Below are positions 25,000 to 32,459 of a stretch of 64,000 bases of DNA, one piece after another (positions within the stretch are counted from its first letter, which is position 1; each line of letters opens with the position of its first letter). The stretch is from positions 62,001 through 126,000 of the forward strand of contig QFNI01000003.1 in the NCBI GenBank assembly GCA_003240775.1, written 5' to 3'. Origin of the DNA: Mesorhizobium amorphae. GTDB taxonomy: Bacteria; Pseudomonadota; Alphaproteobacteria; Rhizobiales; Rhizobiaceae. Under the pieces are notes generated by a model. The model saw nothing but the letters and a program-made list of their open reading frames with translations. It was not told the origin of the DNA and made no database searches. A program made the translations under genes and the position numbers.

Positions 25000-26100
25000 T
25001 TAGTTGGGCAGCGGCGAGGCGACGCCTTTCACGTGCCAATCCATGGCGACGATCTCGCCATCCGTCATGGCAGCACCGGAGGCCACGCCTTCCGAGCCGT
25101 CCGCCTTGGCGATCGGCCCGGTGAAGGGCGAGAACGAGCCATCGGCGATCTTGGCTTCGGCGTCCTTGATCTTCGTCATCGTATCCGTGGGGATGGCGGG
25201 GTTCCAGTCGGTCACCGCGACCACTTTCTCGGCCACGCCCAGGAAGGCGTTGGCGCCCTTGAAGGTGCCGGCCAGATGGGCGTCCACGGAGGCCTTGAAG
25301 AAGGGCGACCAGTCGGTGGCGACGCAGCCGAGATAGGTCTTGGGCGCGTATTTCTTCATCGAGGAGTTGAGGTTGAAGGAGTAGACGCCCGCCTCCTCGC
25401 AGGCCGAGATCACGGACGGCGTGTCCTGCGCGTTGGAGAAGATCACGTCGCAGCCCTGCGCCATCAGGGCCTTGGCGGCTTCCTGTTCCTTGGCGGGGTC
25501 GAACCAGGAATTGACCCACACCACCGACACCTCGATGTCGGGCTTCACGGCCTGGGCGCCGAGCGTGAACGCGTTGATGGAGGTGATCAGCTCGGGGATG
25601 GCGAAGGCCGAGACCGAGCCGAGCTTGCCGGACTTGGTGAGTGCGGCGGCCGCCATGCCGAGCAGGTAGGTGCCCTGGAAATACTTGGCCGCGAAGGGCG
25701 AGAAGTTCGGCGCCACCTGGAAGCCCGAAGCGTGCAGCACGGACACGTCGGGGTTGCGGCGCGCGATCTGCAGCGCGCCGTTCTGGTAGCCGAAGGAGCC
25801 TGCGAGCAGGAACTTGTTTCCGTCGGCGACGGCCTTGTTCATGATGCGGTCGGCATCGGGGCCCTCGGGGATGTTTTCGAGGATCGTGACCTTCACCTTG
25901 TCGCCATAGGCCGCCTTGACCGGCTCGAGGCCGGCGGCGAGCGCGTGGCCCCAGCCGACATCGCCCACCGGCGAGGGGATCACGAGCGCGATGCCGAGCG
26001 GCTCGTCGGCGGCAAGGGCGATGCGCGAGCCGAAGGTGGAGGCGAGGCCGGCGGCGAGCGTTCCCTGGAGAAGCGTTCTGCGGTTGAGATGGTCGAGCAT
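25000..26100 (-). CDS. BMP-family (Med/PnrA-like) solute-binding protein
   Basis: A 366-residue basic-membrane-protein-family binding protein with a Tat-type signal (NRRTLLQGTLAAGLASTFG, cleavage near ALAADEP). Mature landmarks: GIALVIPSPVGDVGWGHALAAGLE, PEGPDADRIMNKAVADGNKFLLAGSFGYQ, NPDVSVLHASGFQ, YFQGTYLLGMAAAALTKSGKLG near residue 140 and CDVIFSNAQDTPSVISACEEAG near 220. BMP proteins bind nucleosides, purines or thiamine-like ligands through aromatic stacking; ABC partners follow directly. It is preceded by the deaminase gene, so the imported ligand is probably an amino-purine or related azaheterocycle. Confidence 0.93.
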   Translation of the reverse strand: MLDHLNRRTLLQGTLAAGLASTFGSRIALAADEPLGIALVIPSPVGDVGWGHALAAGLEPVKAAYGDKVKVTILENIPEGPDADRIMNKAVADGNKFLLAGSFGYQNGALQIARRNPDVSVLHASGFQVAPNFSPFAAKYFQGTYLLGMAAAALTKSGKLGSVSAFAIPELITSINAFTLGAQAVKPDIEVSVVWVNSWFDPAKEQEAAKALMAQGCDVIFSNAQDTPSVISACEEAGVYSFNLNSSMKKYAPKTYLGCVATDWSPFFKASVDAHLAGTFKGANAFLGVAEKVVAVTDWNPAIPTDTMTKIKDAEAKIADGSFSPFTGPIAKADGSEGVASGAAMTDGEIVAMDWHVKGVASPLPN

Positions 26101-26136
26101 GCGCGTGTTCCCTTTTTTCTTGGAGCTTGGTTTTTT

Positions 26137-27516
26137 CTAGAACCGGACGGAAGCGAGCGCGGCTTCCGCGTCGGTGAAGAGCTTCATCTCGTCGAGCCCC
26201 GGAAACTCGCCCTTGCGCCAGACCGTCCGCCCGTTGATCACGGTGAGGTCCACCGGCGCGCCGATGCCGACCTTGGCGATGAGGCTGAGCGGGTCGTGGC
26301 GGGTGCCGACATAATCCATGCGGCGGGTGTCGACCGCGAAGAAGTCGGCGGCCATGCCCGGCGCGAGCCGGCCGATGTCGGGGCGGCCGAGAAGCTTCGC
26401 CCCTCCGATCGTCGCATAGCGCAGGAAATCGACGGGAGGCGGCACGGGGTCCGCGCGGGTGGAGGCCGCCAGGCATTGCAGCATGTAGGACGAATGCACG
26501 GCGTGCATGAGGTTGGAATTGTCGTTGGAGGCGGCCCCGTCGCAGCCGAGCCCGACATCCACCCCGAGGGCTGCCATCGCGGGAATGTCGGTGATCTCCG
26601 CGCCCACGAGGTAGACGGGCTCCGAGCAGTGCGACACGCCCGTGCCGCTCGCGGCCATGCGCTTCAGCTCATCGCGCGACAGCTCCCAGCAATGGGCGTA
26701 GAAGGTGTCGGGGCCGGCGAAGCCCAGCTCGGCGCAGTAGTCCACCGTGCGCATGCCGTGGCGGGCTTCGATCACGGGGCTTTCGCCCTCGCCCACATGG
26801 GTGTGGAGCCGCACGCCGCGCGAGCGGGCGAGCGCGACCGATTCCGTGAAGGTCTCGCGATAGCAGTTGACCGGCTGGCAGGGCGCCACCACCACCTGGC
26901 GCATGCTGAAGCGCGCGGCGTCGTGGTAGGCGTCGATCAGGCGCGCGCAGTCTCCGATGAACTCGTCGGTGGTTTCGAGCATTTCGTCGGGGATGGTGGA
27001 CCCTTCGGACTTGGGCAGCGTGTTGCCGCCGCGCCCCGCATGGAAGCGCATGCCCAGCATCTCGGCCGCCTCGAACTGGCGGTCGATCAGGCGCTTTCCC
27101 GCATGGCGCGGGAAACAGTACTGGTGGTCGAAGGCCGTGGTGCAGCCGTGCTTGATCAGCTCGGCCATGGCCGTCACGGAGGAATGGTAGAAGCAGTCCT
27201 CGGACAGGCGCGCAAAGATCGGATAGATCCGGTCGAGCCACTCGATCACCGCGAGCTTGGTCCAGTCGAGGTCCGCCCGGTTGCGCACGAAGCACTGGAA
27301 GAAGTGGTGATGCGTGTTGACGAGGCCGGGATAAACGAACCAGCCCGTGGCATCCTCCACCACCGTGCCCTCGGGCAGCGGGCCCGCACCGAGATCCCTG
27401 CCGATGGCGCGGACGGATGGGCCATGCGTGAGCAAGTCGACGTCGCGCAGCACGAAGGGGTCGGCGCCATCATCCGCGATCACGGCCGCGCAGTTGCGGA
27501 GCAGCATTCCGGCCAT
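26137..27516 (-). CDS. 8-oxoguanine deaminase/AtzB-like amidohydrolase
   Basis: A 459-residue amidohydrolase of the cog0402/AtzA-AtzB-TrzN group. Metal site: YPGLVNTHHHFFQCFVRN near residue 60 (HxH), RLHTHVGEGESPV near 220 (His, catalytic Glu region), TFYAHCWELS near 255 (His) and GLGCDGAASNDNSNLM near 310 (Asp). GCTTAFDHQYCFPRHAG near 115 resembles 8-oxoguanine deaminases. The substrate loop SHCSEPVYLVG differs from the SHCPSSN of characterised enzymes, so specificity may have shifted. Reaction class: hydrolytic deamination (or dechlorination) of aminated N-heterocycles. Its TGATG overlap with the GST-like gene upstream and position before a BMP importer support a purine-type pathway. Confidence 0.88.
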   Translation of the reverse strand: MAGMLLRNCAAVIADDGADPFVLRDVDLLTHGPSVRAIGRDLGAGPLPEGTVVEDATGWFVYPGLVNTHHHFFQCFVRNRADLDWTKLAVIEWLDRIYPIFARLSEDCFYHSSVTAMAELIKHGCTTAFDHQYCFPRHAGKRLIDRQFEAAEMLGMRFHAGRGGNTLPKSEGSTIPDEMLETTDEFIGDCARLIDAYHDAARFSMRQVVVAPCQPVNCYRETFTESVALARSRGVRLHTHVGEGESPVIEARHGMRTVDYCAELGFAGPDTFYAHCWELSRDELKRMAASGTGVSHCSEPVYLVGAEITDIPAMAALGVDVGLGCDGAASNDNSNLMHAVHSSYMLQCLAASTRADPVPPPVDFLRYATIGGAKLLGRPDIGRLAPGMAADFFAVDTRRMDYVGTRHDPLSLIAKVGIGAPVDLTVINGRTVWRKGEFPGLDEMKLFTDAEAALASVRF

Positions 27517-28175
27517 CAGGCGTGCTCCGTCTCGAATTGCGGCTCGGGCCGGATCTCGTGCAGCCGGTGGATGCCGGGCATCTCGATGAAACCGGGCAGA
27601 GCGCGCAGGCGCCGCGTCCACAGCCGGATATGGGGATAGGGGTCGAGCGAGACGCCGCCGTCAGGCGCGAGCGCCACATAGGGGAAGCAGGCGATGTCGG
27701 CGATCGTAGGCCGATCGGCCGCGAGAAAGCCCATGCCGCGCAGGGACTGCTCGAAGAGGCCTGCCTCGAGCTCGCGGAGTGCGGCTTGGCCGCTCGCCTG
27801 GAGGCTCGCGATGTCGCCGGGCTTGGCCAGCATCTCGTGGAGCCGCGCGCCGCCGAGCGAAGCCGTCAGCCGGTGCGAAAAGGCGAGCCACTGCCCGACC
27901 CGCGCTTGCTCGCTGGGGTCGCCCTCCGGAAGCCAGCCGGTCGCAGCCTTGGCTGCGAGATAAGCGAGCATCGCGGACGACTCGGTGATCACGAGATCCC
28001 CGTCCACCAGGATCGGGATCGAGCCCGCGGGGTTGAGCGCCAGAAGCTCGCTCCCGCGATGCTCGCCGCCCGGATGGAAGTCCACCGGCCGGAGTTCGAG
28101 CGGAATGGCGAGAAGGGCTGCCATCAGCCGCACCTTGAAGCAGCTCGGCGAGAGCACGTAGTCGTAGAGGATCAT
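27516..28175 (-). CDS. GST-like protein of the split Rieske oxygenase operon (NdmE-like role proposed)
   Basis: A 219-residue glutathione-S-transferase-fold protein. The N-terminal thioredoxin-like domain is MILYDYVLSPSCFKVRLMAALLAIPLELRPVDF, with LNPAGSIPILVDGDLVITESSAML near residues 50-70 (cis-Pro and ES motif of the glutathione site). The C-terminal helical domain has GFLAADRPTIADIACFPYVALAP near 155. The gene sits directly between the oxygenase catalytic subunit and the deaminase, with 4-base and TGATG overlaps. In the caffeine-degrading NdmCDE complex of Pseudomonas putida CBB5 a GST homologue (NdmE) is needed to assemble the N7-demethylase. A structural role here is inferred by that analogy; a glutathione-dependent catalytic role is the alternative. 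Confidence 0.9.
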   Translation of the reverse strand: MILYDYVLSPSCFKVRLMAALLAIPLELRPVDFHPGGEHRGSELLALNPAGSIPILVDGDLVITESSAMLAYLAAKAATGWLPEGDPSEQARVGQWLAFSHRLTASLGGARLHEMLAKPGDIASLQASGQAALRELEAGLFEQSLRGMGFLAADRPTIADIACFPYVALAPDGGVSLDPYPHIRLWTRRLRALPGFIEMPGIHRLHEIRPEPQFETEHA

Positions 28176-29008
28176 TGCGCCACCAGCTGCGCGCCATAGG
28201 TGTAGCCGCGGCGCTTGAGCCAGCGGCGATAGGCGACCGAGGTGAGGTCGGCGCGCGTGGGGATCTCCATGCCGGGGTCGAGCGGCAGCAGCGTCGGGAT
28301 CTGGTTCTCCAGGATCGAGCGGTCCTGCAGGAAGATGGTCTGCTGGAACTGGATGAGGTCGGTGGTCGAGGTCTGGTCGTCGTAGAGCGCCATCCAGGGC
28401 CAGACCTCGCAGAGGTCTTCCGCGAGCGGCTGCACGAAGAGCGTGATCACGTCCCACTCGCCCGGACGCGGCGGGCAGGTCTTGTAGAGCACCGACACCG
28501 TGGGCGCGGGCACGCGGTACATGTATTGCGTGGTGATGCCGCCGGACGCCGATTTCGCGGCCTGGGGCTGGTAGAACTCGACCTTTGTCGCCCAGACCTC
28601 GTCCACCTCGTCGCGGATCTCGACCTTGTAGTCCGCGACCTCCGTATGCGGCTCGGAGCCCAGGATGTCGGTGTGCACGAAGGGGAAATGCGCGATGTCG
28701 AGGAAGTTCTCGACCGCGCGAAGCGGCGAGCAGCGCACGCGCACCTCGCCCACGTCGATCAGCCGCCGGCCGGGCTGGTCGGCCTCGGGAATGGCGAAGA
28801 GCGGCTTTTGCGGCGTGCCGAGCGAACACCAGACATGGCCGTAGCGGACGAGCGAGGGCAGCACGCGGCCCGCATTCGTGTGCACGATGGCATCGTCACC
28901 ATCGCGCGCGACCGTGATCGGCTCGCCCATCAGCGTGGTTTTGCGCGCGGCCTCGCCCAGCTTGGAGAAGAGGGCGACCGGATACCACTCGTCGGCCACG
29001 ATGCTCAT
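28172..29008 (-). CDS. Rieske-oxygenase catalytic subunit lacking the Rieske domain (NdmC-like architecture)
   Basis: A 278-residue protein beginning MSIVADEWYPVALFSKLGEAARKT. The first ~95 residues keep the remnant WYPVA...PITVARDGDDAIVHTNAGRVLPSLVRYGHVWCSLG, but the Cys-x-His and Cys-x-x-His pairs of a Rieske cluster are absent. The catalytic domain is intact: VENFLDIAHFPFVHTDILG near residue 100 carries the mononuclear-iron His pair and bridging Asp. The Rieske function is supplied by the adjoining gene at 29005. NdmC, the methylxanthine N7-demethylase subunit, has the same size and lacks its Rieske centre. Overlaps of 4 bases with both neighbours indicate coupled translation. Substrate unknown; N- or O-demethylation of a heterocycle is the leading inference. 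Confidence 0.85.
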   Translation of the reverse strand: MSIVADEWYPVALFSKLGEAARKTTLMGEPITVARDGDDAIVHTNAGRVLPSLVRYGHVWCSLGTPQKPLFAIPEADQPGRRLIDVGEVRVRCSPLRAVENFLDIAHFPFVHTDILGSEPHTEVADYKVEIRDEVDEVWATKVEFYQPQAAKSASGGITTQYMYRVPAPTVSVLYKTCPPRPGEWDVITLFVQPLAEDLCEVWPWMALYDDQTSTTDLIQFQQTIFLQDRSILENQIPTLLPLDPGMEIPTRADLTSVAYRRWLKRRGYTYGAQLVAQ

Positions 29009-29643
29009 GCCGCAAGCTCCTTTTCCAGCGCTTCGGCCTCGCGCCGCAAGGTTTCCGCCGCCCGCGAGGCGGCAACGCGCTGCGCGGCGTCCGCCCCTTC
29101 GGCCACGAGAACGTGGATCAGCGTCTGCGCGCCCTGGGGCGCGAGAAGAATCCGGGCCGGGCCGAGCGAAAGCAGGCCCGCGGCCTCCCCTGCCGGCCCC
29201 GCCGCCTGCTCAACGGAAGCGAGCGTGGCATCGGCGGCGAGGGAGCGCACAGCCTGGAGGCCCTTTGGCAGCGCGGGCGTCTCAGTCGCCTCTTCGTCCA
29301 GCGCCAGCCAGATCACCCCGCCCGCTTCGCTCGTGCGCCAAGTTTTCGCGCGGATGGCCTTGGGCGGCTCGAGCTGGGGGTGAGCGGGAATGCGCAGGCA
29401 GGCGCCCGTCTCGCCGTAGCGCCAGCCGTGATAGATGCAGGACAACGTTTCGCCGCGCACGAAGCCGTGCGACAGGCGCATGCCGCGATGCGGGCAGCGG
29501 TCGGCAAAGGCCGAAAGCCTGCCCGACAGGCTGCGCCACAGGGCCACCGGCCCTTCCGGCACGCGCACCGGCATCACCAGGCCCGCCGGCAGATCGGCTG
29601 ACAAGGCGACCGGCAACCACGAGCCCATTCCCAATGACTGCAT
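29005..29643 (-). CDS. Free-standing Rieske [2Fe-2S] domain protein
   Basis: About 212 residues. MGSWLPVALSADLPAGLVMPVRV is the oxygenase-alpha N-terminus; FADRCPHRGMRLSHGFVRGETLSCIYHGWRY near residues 55-85 carries the full Rieske set (CPH...CxxH). After about residue 110 the catalytic domain is replaced by a short tail ending in a helical SRAAETLRREAEALEKELAA, which looks like a docking or coiled segment. The start is uncertain: ATG 29643 and ATG 29628 both lack a good ribosome site, and a TTG at 29754 would include the operator palindrome. It is the first gene of the eight-gene operon and the probable electron donor to the 28172-29008 subunit. No flavin/NAD reductase gene is present in the window. 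Confidence 0.85.
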   Translation of the reverse strand: MQSLGMGSWLPVALSADLPAGLVMPVRVPEGPVALWRSLSGRLSAFADRCPHRGMRLSHGFVRGETLSCIYHGWRYGETGACLRIPAHPQLEPPKAIRAKTWRTSEAGGVIWLALDEEATETPALPKGLQAVRSLAADATLASVEQAAGPAGEAAGLLSLGPARILLAPQGAQTLIHVLVAEGADAAQRVAASRAAETLRREAEALEKELAA

Positions 29644-29734
29644 TTCCGAATGGTCCAAGCGCTTTCGAGCCCCGGCGGCGCGAGGGATGTGCCGCCGCTG
29701 GATGTCTTCAGGCGCTAGATTGCATAAGAAAGGG

Positions 29735-29750
29735 GCAACATCAATGTTGC
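29735..29750. promoter_or_regulatory. Perfect palindromic operator upstream of the Rieske operon
   Basis: GCAACATCAATGTTGC: two perfect 7-base arms with a 2-base centre, in an AT-richer stretch (29719-29760) about 90 bases upstream of the Rieske gene and 46 bases downstream of the acylphosphatase-like gene. Its GCAACA core is shared with 2979-3011 and 7940-7948. Inferred to be a regulator binding site, possibly for the RpiR protein of this window. Confidence 0.6.
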
Positions 29751-29795
29751 TCAAATTTCAGGCTATGCGGCGAAATGCCGACTCGGCGCGGCCTG

Positions 29796-30029
29796 TCAGA
29801 CGCTGTTGCGGCGCAGCGGCACGCGCTCGATGGTCTCGACCCACACCCCTATCGGCCCGAGCGAGCAGGCGACCTCCATCATGTCGATGAGCTCGCTCGC
29901 CCCCGAGACGTCGAGCTCGATCCGCTCCTCCCCGCAATAGCCGATCACTCCCTGCAACCCGATCCGCTGGGCATGCCGCCTGATCCAGGGCGCAAACAGC
30001 TCGGGCGCGAGGCTCCCCCAAATCGTCAT
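29796..30029 (-). CDS. Degenerate acylphosphatase-like small protein
   Basis: A 77-residue protein beginning MTIWGSLAPELFAPWIRRHAQRIGLQGVIGY. Its spacing matches acylphosphatase (strand, GxVQGVxFR loop, helix, GxVxN strand), but the catalytic loop reads GSLAPELFA, without the phosphate-binding Arg, and GVIGYCGEE lacks the catalytic Asn. The C-terminus GPIGVWVETIERVPL corresponds to the family end. Hydrolase activity is therefore unlikely; a binding or structural role is possible. The ATG at 30029 follows GGAGGAG; another ATG at 30062 with AAAGG would add 11 residues. It is transcribed towards the Rieske operon, with the palindrome in between. Confidence 0.7.
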   Translation of the reverse strand: MTIWGSLAPELFAPWIRRHAQRIGLQGVIGYCGEERIELDVSGASELIDMMEVACSLGPIGVWVETIERVPLRRNSV

Positions 30030-30175
30030 GCGCTCCTCCGTTTCGTGTCGAACGGTTTCCATCGGGAGCCTTTCCAATCGGGTTTCGGGGTCGAGGAACG
30101 CGCTTACACCAAGCGGTGGCAAGGCCAAGCGTGCTCGAGGGCCGAAGTTCCACGATGGGGCGGCGGATCGGCCGC

Positions 30176-31168
30176 TCAGCCCACCTCCACCGCAAGCACC
30201 GCTGCGCAGTCGCCGGATTTGACGAGGCCGGGGAAGTGTCGAGCGCAGAGGAGGCCATCCATCTTGGCGTGGATGGCCTGGGGGGCGGCGCCCGTGCGGC
30301 CCAAGGGGAAGATGCGGGCGAGGAGCGCGCCCTGCGCGACGGGCTCGCCGAGATCGACCATGGTCTCGATCAGGCCGTCCTCTTCGGCGAAGTGGAAACA
30401 GTCGGCGGTGGGCATGTCGAGCCAGCGGGTGGGCCCGGTGTCGGGCGCGCCCGCCAGGATGCCGGAGTGGCGCAGGAGGTTTTTGGTGCCGCGCTTCGCG
30501 ATGCGAACGGTTTCGGCGCGCGCGGTGCCGCCGCCGCCGAGTTCGGTGGTGACGAAGGTCTTGCCCATTTCTTCGGCGGCCGTGTCGTACATGCCGACCG
30601 CGTCGATCTCGAGCATCTTCACCGACCACGGCGCGGAGAAGGCTTCCACGGCCGAGAACACGCGCGCTTCCTGCGCCTTGTCGGGCAGGATGTGGCCGGC
30701 GCAGAAGGGCAGAAAGTCGAGCGTCCGGCCGCCCGAATGGAAGTCGAGCACGATGTCGGCGCGCGGCAAGAGCTCGCGCTGGAAGAAGTCGGCGATCTTT
30801 TCCGTCGCCGAGCCGTCTGGCCTGCCGGGAAACAAGCGGTTGAGGTTGCCCTTGTCGATGGGCGAGGTGCGCGTGCCCGCGCGAAACGCGGGCGCGTTCA
30901 TCGTGGGCACGATGATGAGCGTGCCGCTCAACTGGTCGAGGTCGAGCGTGTGGGCGAGATCGAAGAGGGCGAGCGGCCCTTCATATTCGTCGCCGTGGTT
31001 CGCGCCGGAAAGCAGCGCGGTCGGGCCCGTTCCGTTGCGGGCCACGCAGATCGGGATCATCACCGAGCCCCAGGCGGAATCGTCGCGGCTGTAGGGCAGG
31101 CGCAGGTGGCCGTGGTGGAGGCCGGGCGCGTCGAGGTCGAAAGTGGGGGTGATGGGCGAAGGCCGCAT
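30176..31168 (-). CDS. doeB: N-alpha-acetyl-L-2,4-diaminobutyrate deacetylase (ectoine degradation)
   Basis: A 330-residue aspartoacylase/succinylglutamate-desuccinylase-family zinc hydrolase (also called EutE). LLSGANHGDEYEGPLALF near residue 53 has the zinc ligands His and Glu (NHGDE), IVLDFHSGGRTLDFLP near 130 the third (DFHSG), and VTTELGGGGTARAETV near 195 the catalytic Glu region. In ectoine catabolism it removes acetate from N-alpha-acetyl-diaminobutyrate, giving L-2,4-diaminobutyrate. The start at ATG 31168 gives the usual family N-terminus. It is the last gene of the ehu-eut operon, following doeA after a 71-base gap with a hairpin. Confidence 0.93.
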   Translation of the reverse strand: MRPSPITPTFDLDAPGLHHGHLRLPYSRDDSAWGSVMIPICVARNGTGPTALLSGANHGDEYEGPLALFDLAHTLDLDQLSGTLIIVPTMNAPAFRAGTRTSPIDKGNLNRLFPGRPDGSATEKIADFFQRELLPRADIVLDFHSGGRTLDFLPFCAGHILPDKAQEARVFSAVEAFSAPWSVKMLEIDAVGMYDTAAEEMGKTFVTTELGGGGTARAETVRIAKRGTKNLLRHSGILAGAPDTGPTRWLDMPTADCFHFAEEDGLIETMVDLGEPVAQGALLARIFPLGRTGAAPQAIHAKMDGLLCARHFPGLVKSGDCAAVLAVEVG

Positions 31169-31200
31169 GGCGTCTGCTCGAAACGGAGCCTGAAGGAGGG

Positions 31201-31225
31201 GGCCCGCGCCGGGAAGGCGCGGGCC
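31201..31225. other. Intercistronic hairpin between doeA and doeB
   Basis: A perfect 10-base inverted repeat, GGCCCGCGCC (31201-31210) and GGCGCGGGCC (31216-31225), with a 5-base loop and no T-run on the 3' side of the minus transcript. It may stabilise the upstream message or lower doeB expression. Confidence 0.6.
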
Positions 31226-31239
31226 GGGCACGGAAAAAC

Positions 31240-32418
31240 TCAGTCCTTGACGAAGAGCTTGCGCGGCACGTTGGCCAGGCATTCCACGCCGGTCTCGGTG
31301 ATCAGGATCGATTCCGTGATCTCGAGCCCCATGGTTTCGAGCCAGAGGCCGGTCATGAAGTGGAAGGTCATGCCGGGTTGCAGCTCGGTGCGGTCGCCCG
31401 AGCGCAGGCTCATGGTGCGCTCGCCCCAGTCCGGCGGATAGGACAGGCCGATCGCATAGCCCGTGCGGTTGTCCTTGACGATGCCGTAGCGCGCGAGCAC
31501 GCCGAAGAAGCCGTTGGCGATGTCCTCGCAGGTGTTGCCGGGGCGCGCGGCTTCCAGGCCCGCTTCCATGCCTTCCAGGGTCGCTTTTTCGGCGTCCAGG
31601 AATTCTTGCGTGGGCTTGCCCAGGAACACCGTGCGCGAGAGCGGGCAGTGGTAGCGGTTGTAGCAGCCGGCGACCTCGAAGAAGGTGCCCTCCCCGCTCT
31701 TCATCGGCTTGTCGTCCCAGGTCAGATGCGGGGCGGATGCATCTTCGCCCGAGGGCAGCAGCGGCACGATGGCGGGATAGTCGCCGCCGAATTCGGGCGT
31801 GCCGCGCGTGCCGGCATCATAGATCTCGGCCACGAGATCGCATTTGCGCATGCCCACCTCGACCTTGTCGACGATGCGCTGGTGCATGCCTTCCACGATG
31901 CGCGCGGCGCGGCGCATGTAGTCGATTTCGGTCGGGCTCTTCACCGCGCGCTGCCAGTTCACGAGGGCCGTCGCATCCGAGAACTTGGCGTTGGGCAGGT
32001 TCTTCTGGAGCGACAGGAAGGCGGCTGCCGAGAAATAGTAGTTGTCGAGCTCGACGCCGATGCGCTTGTTGCCCCAGCCGCGGGCTTGCAGGACTTCGGC
32101 CATGCGGTCCATCGGGTGCCGCTCGGTCGACTGCACATAGTGGTCGGCGTAGGATTCGATGTTCTTTGTGTCGAGATAGGCCGTGCGCTTGGCGCCGTTG
32201 GCATCCTGCCCGCGGCCGAACCAGACGGGCTCCCCGTCGGGGCCGACGATCACGGCCTGGTGCACGTAGAAGGACCAGCCGTCATAGCCCGTGAGCCAAG
32301 CCATGTTGGAGGGATCGGACGCGATGAGCACGTCGATCCCCTTCTTCTCCATCGCGGCCCGCGTCTTTGAGAGGCGCTGGGCATATTCCTCGCGGCTGAA
32401 TCTGAGACTTGGCTGCAT
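31240..32418 (-). CDS. doeA: Ectoine hydrolase
   Basis: A 392-residue creatinase/aminopeptidase-P-fold (M24) enzyme, also called EutD. The N-terminal creatinase-like domain has DVLIASDPSNMAWLTGYDGWSFYVHQAVI. The pita-bread domain spans about 160-392 with EFGGDYPAIVPLLPSGEDASAPHLTW, FFEVAGCYNRYHCPLSRTVFLG and ITESILITETGVECL. Several metal positions of true aminopeptidases are altered, as expected for a ring hydrolase of this group. It opens the ectoine ring to N-acetyl-diaminobutyrate isomers. It lies in the operon between eutC (41 bases upstream) and doeB. ATG 32418 is preceded by GGAGGA at a somewhat long distance. Confidence 0.94.
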   Translation of the reverse strand: MQPSLRFSREEYAQRLSKTRAAMEKKGIDVLIASDPSNMAWLTGYDGWSFYVHQAVIVGPDGEPVWFGRGQDANGAKRTAYLDTKNIESYADHYVQSTERHPMDRMAEVLQARGWGNKRIGVELDNYYFSAAAFLSLQKNLPNAKFSDATALVNWQRAVKSPTEIDYMRRAARIVEGMHQRIVDKVEVGMRKCDLVAEIYDAGTRGTPEFGGDYPAIVPLLPSGEDASAPHLTWDDKPMKSGEGTFFEVAGCYNRYHCPLSRTVFLGKPTQEFLDAEKATLEGMEAGLEAARPGNTCEDIANGFFGVLARYGIVKDNRTGYAIGLSYPPDWGERTMSLRSGDRTELQPGMTFHFMTGLWLETMGLEITESILITETGVECLANVPRKLFVKD

Positions 32419-32459
32419 GGCGTGTGATGTCCTCCGGGGATGGAAGGCCCGTTTCGGGC

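Noticed and set aside
22379..26476. 1365-codon minus-strand frame
   Set aside because: Only its C-terminal 365 residues (the permease from 23476) are a protein; the upstream part is the out-of-frame shadow of the ATPase and binding-protein genes.
23410..27639. 1409-codon open frame on the plus strand opposite the ABC/deaminase genes
   Set aside because: It is the antisense shadow of the BMP transporter and deaminase genes; composition is rich in Gly/Arg/His/Ala and matches no family, while the minus strand holds well-marked proteins.
29644..29754. Upstream TTG start (29754) for the Rieske gene
   Set aside because: It would place the operator palindrome inside the coding region and add 37 residues unlike the oxygenase N-terminus.
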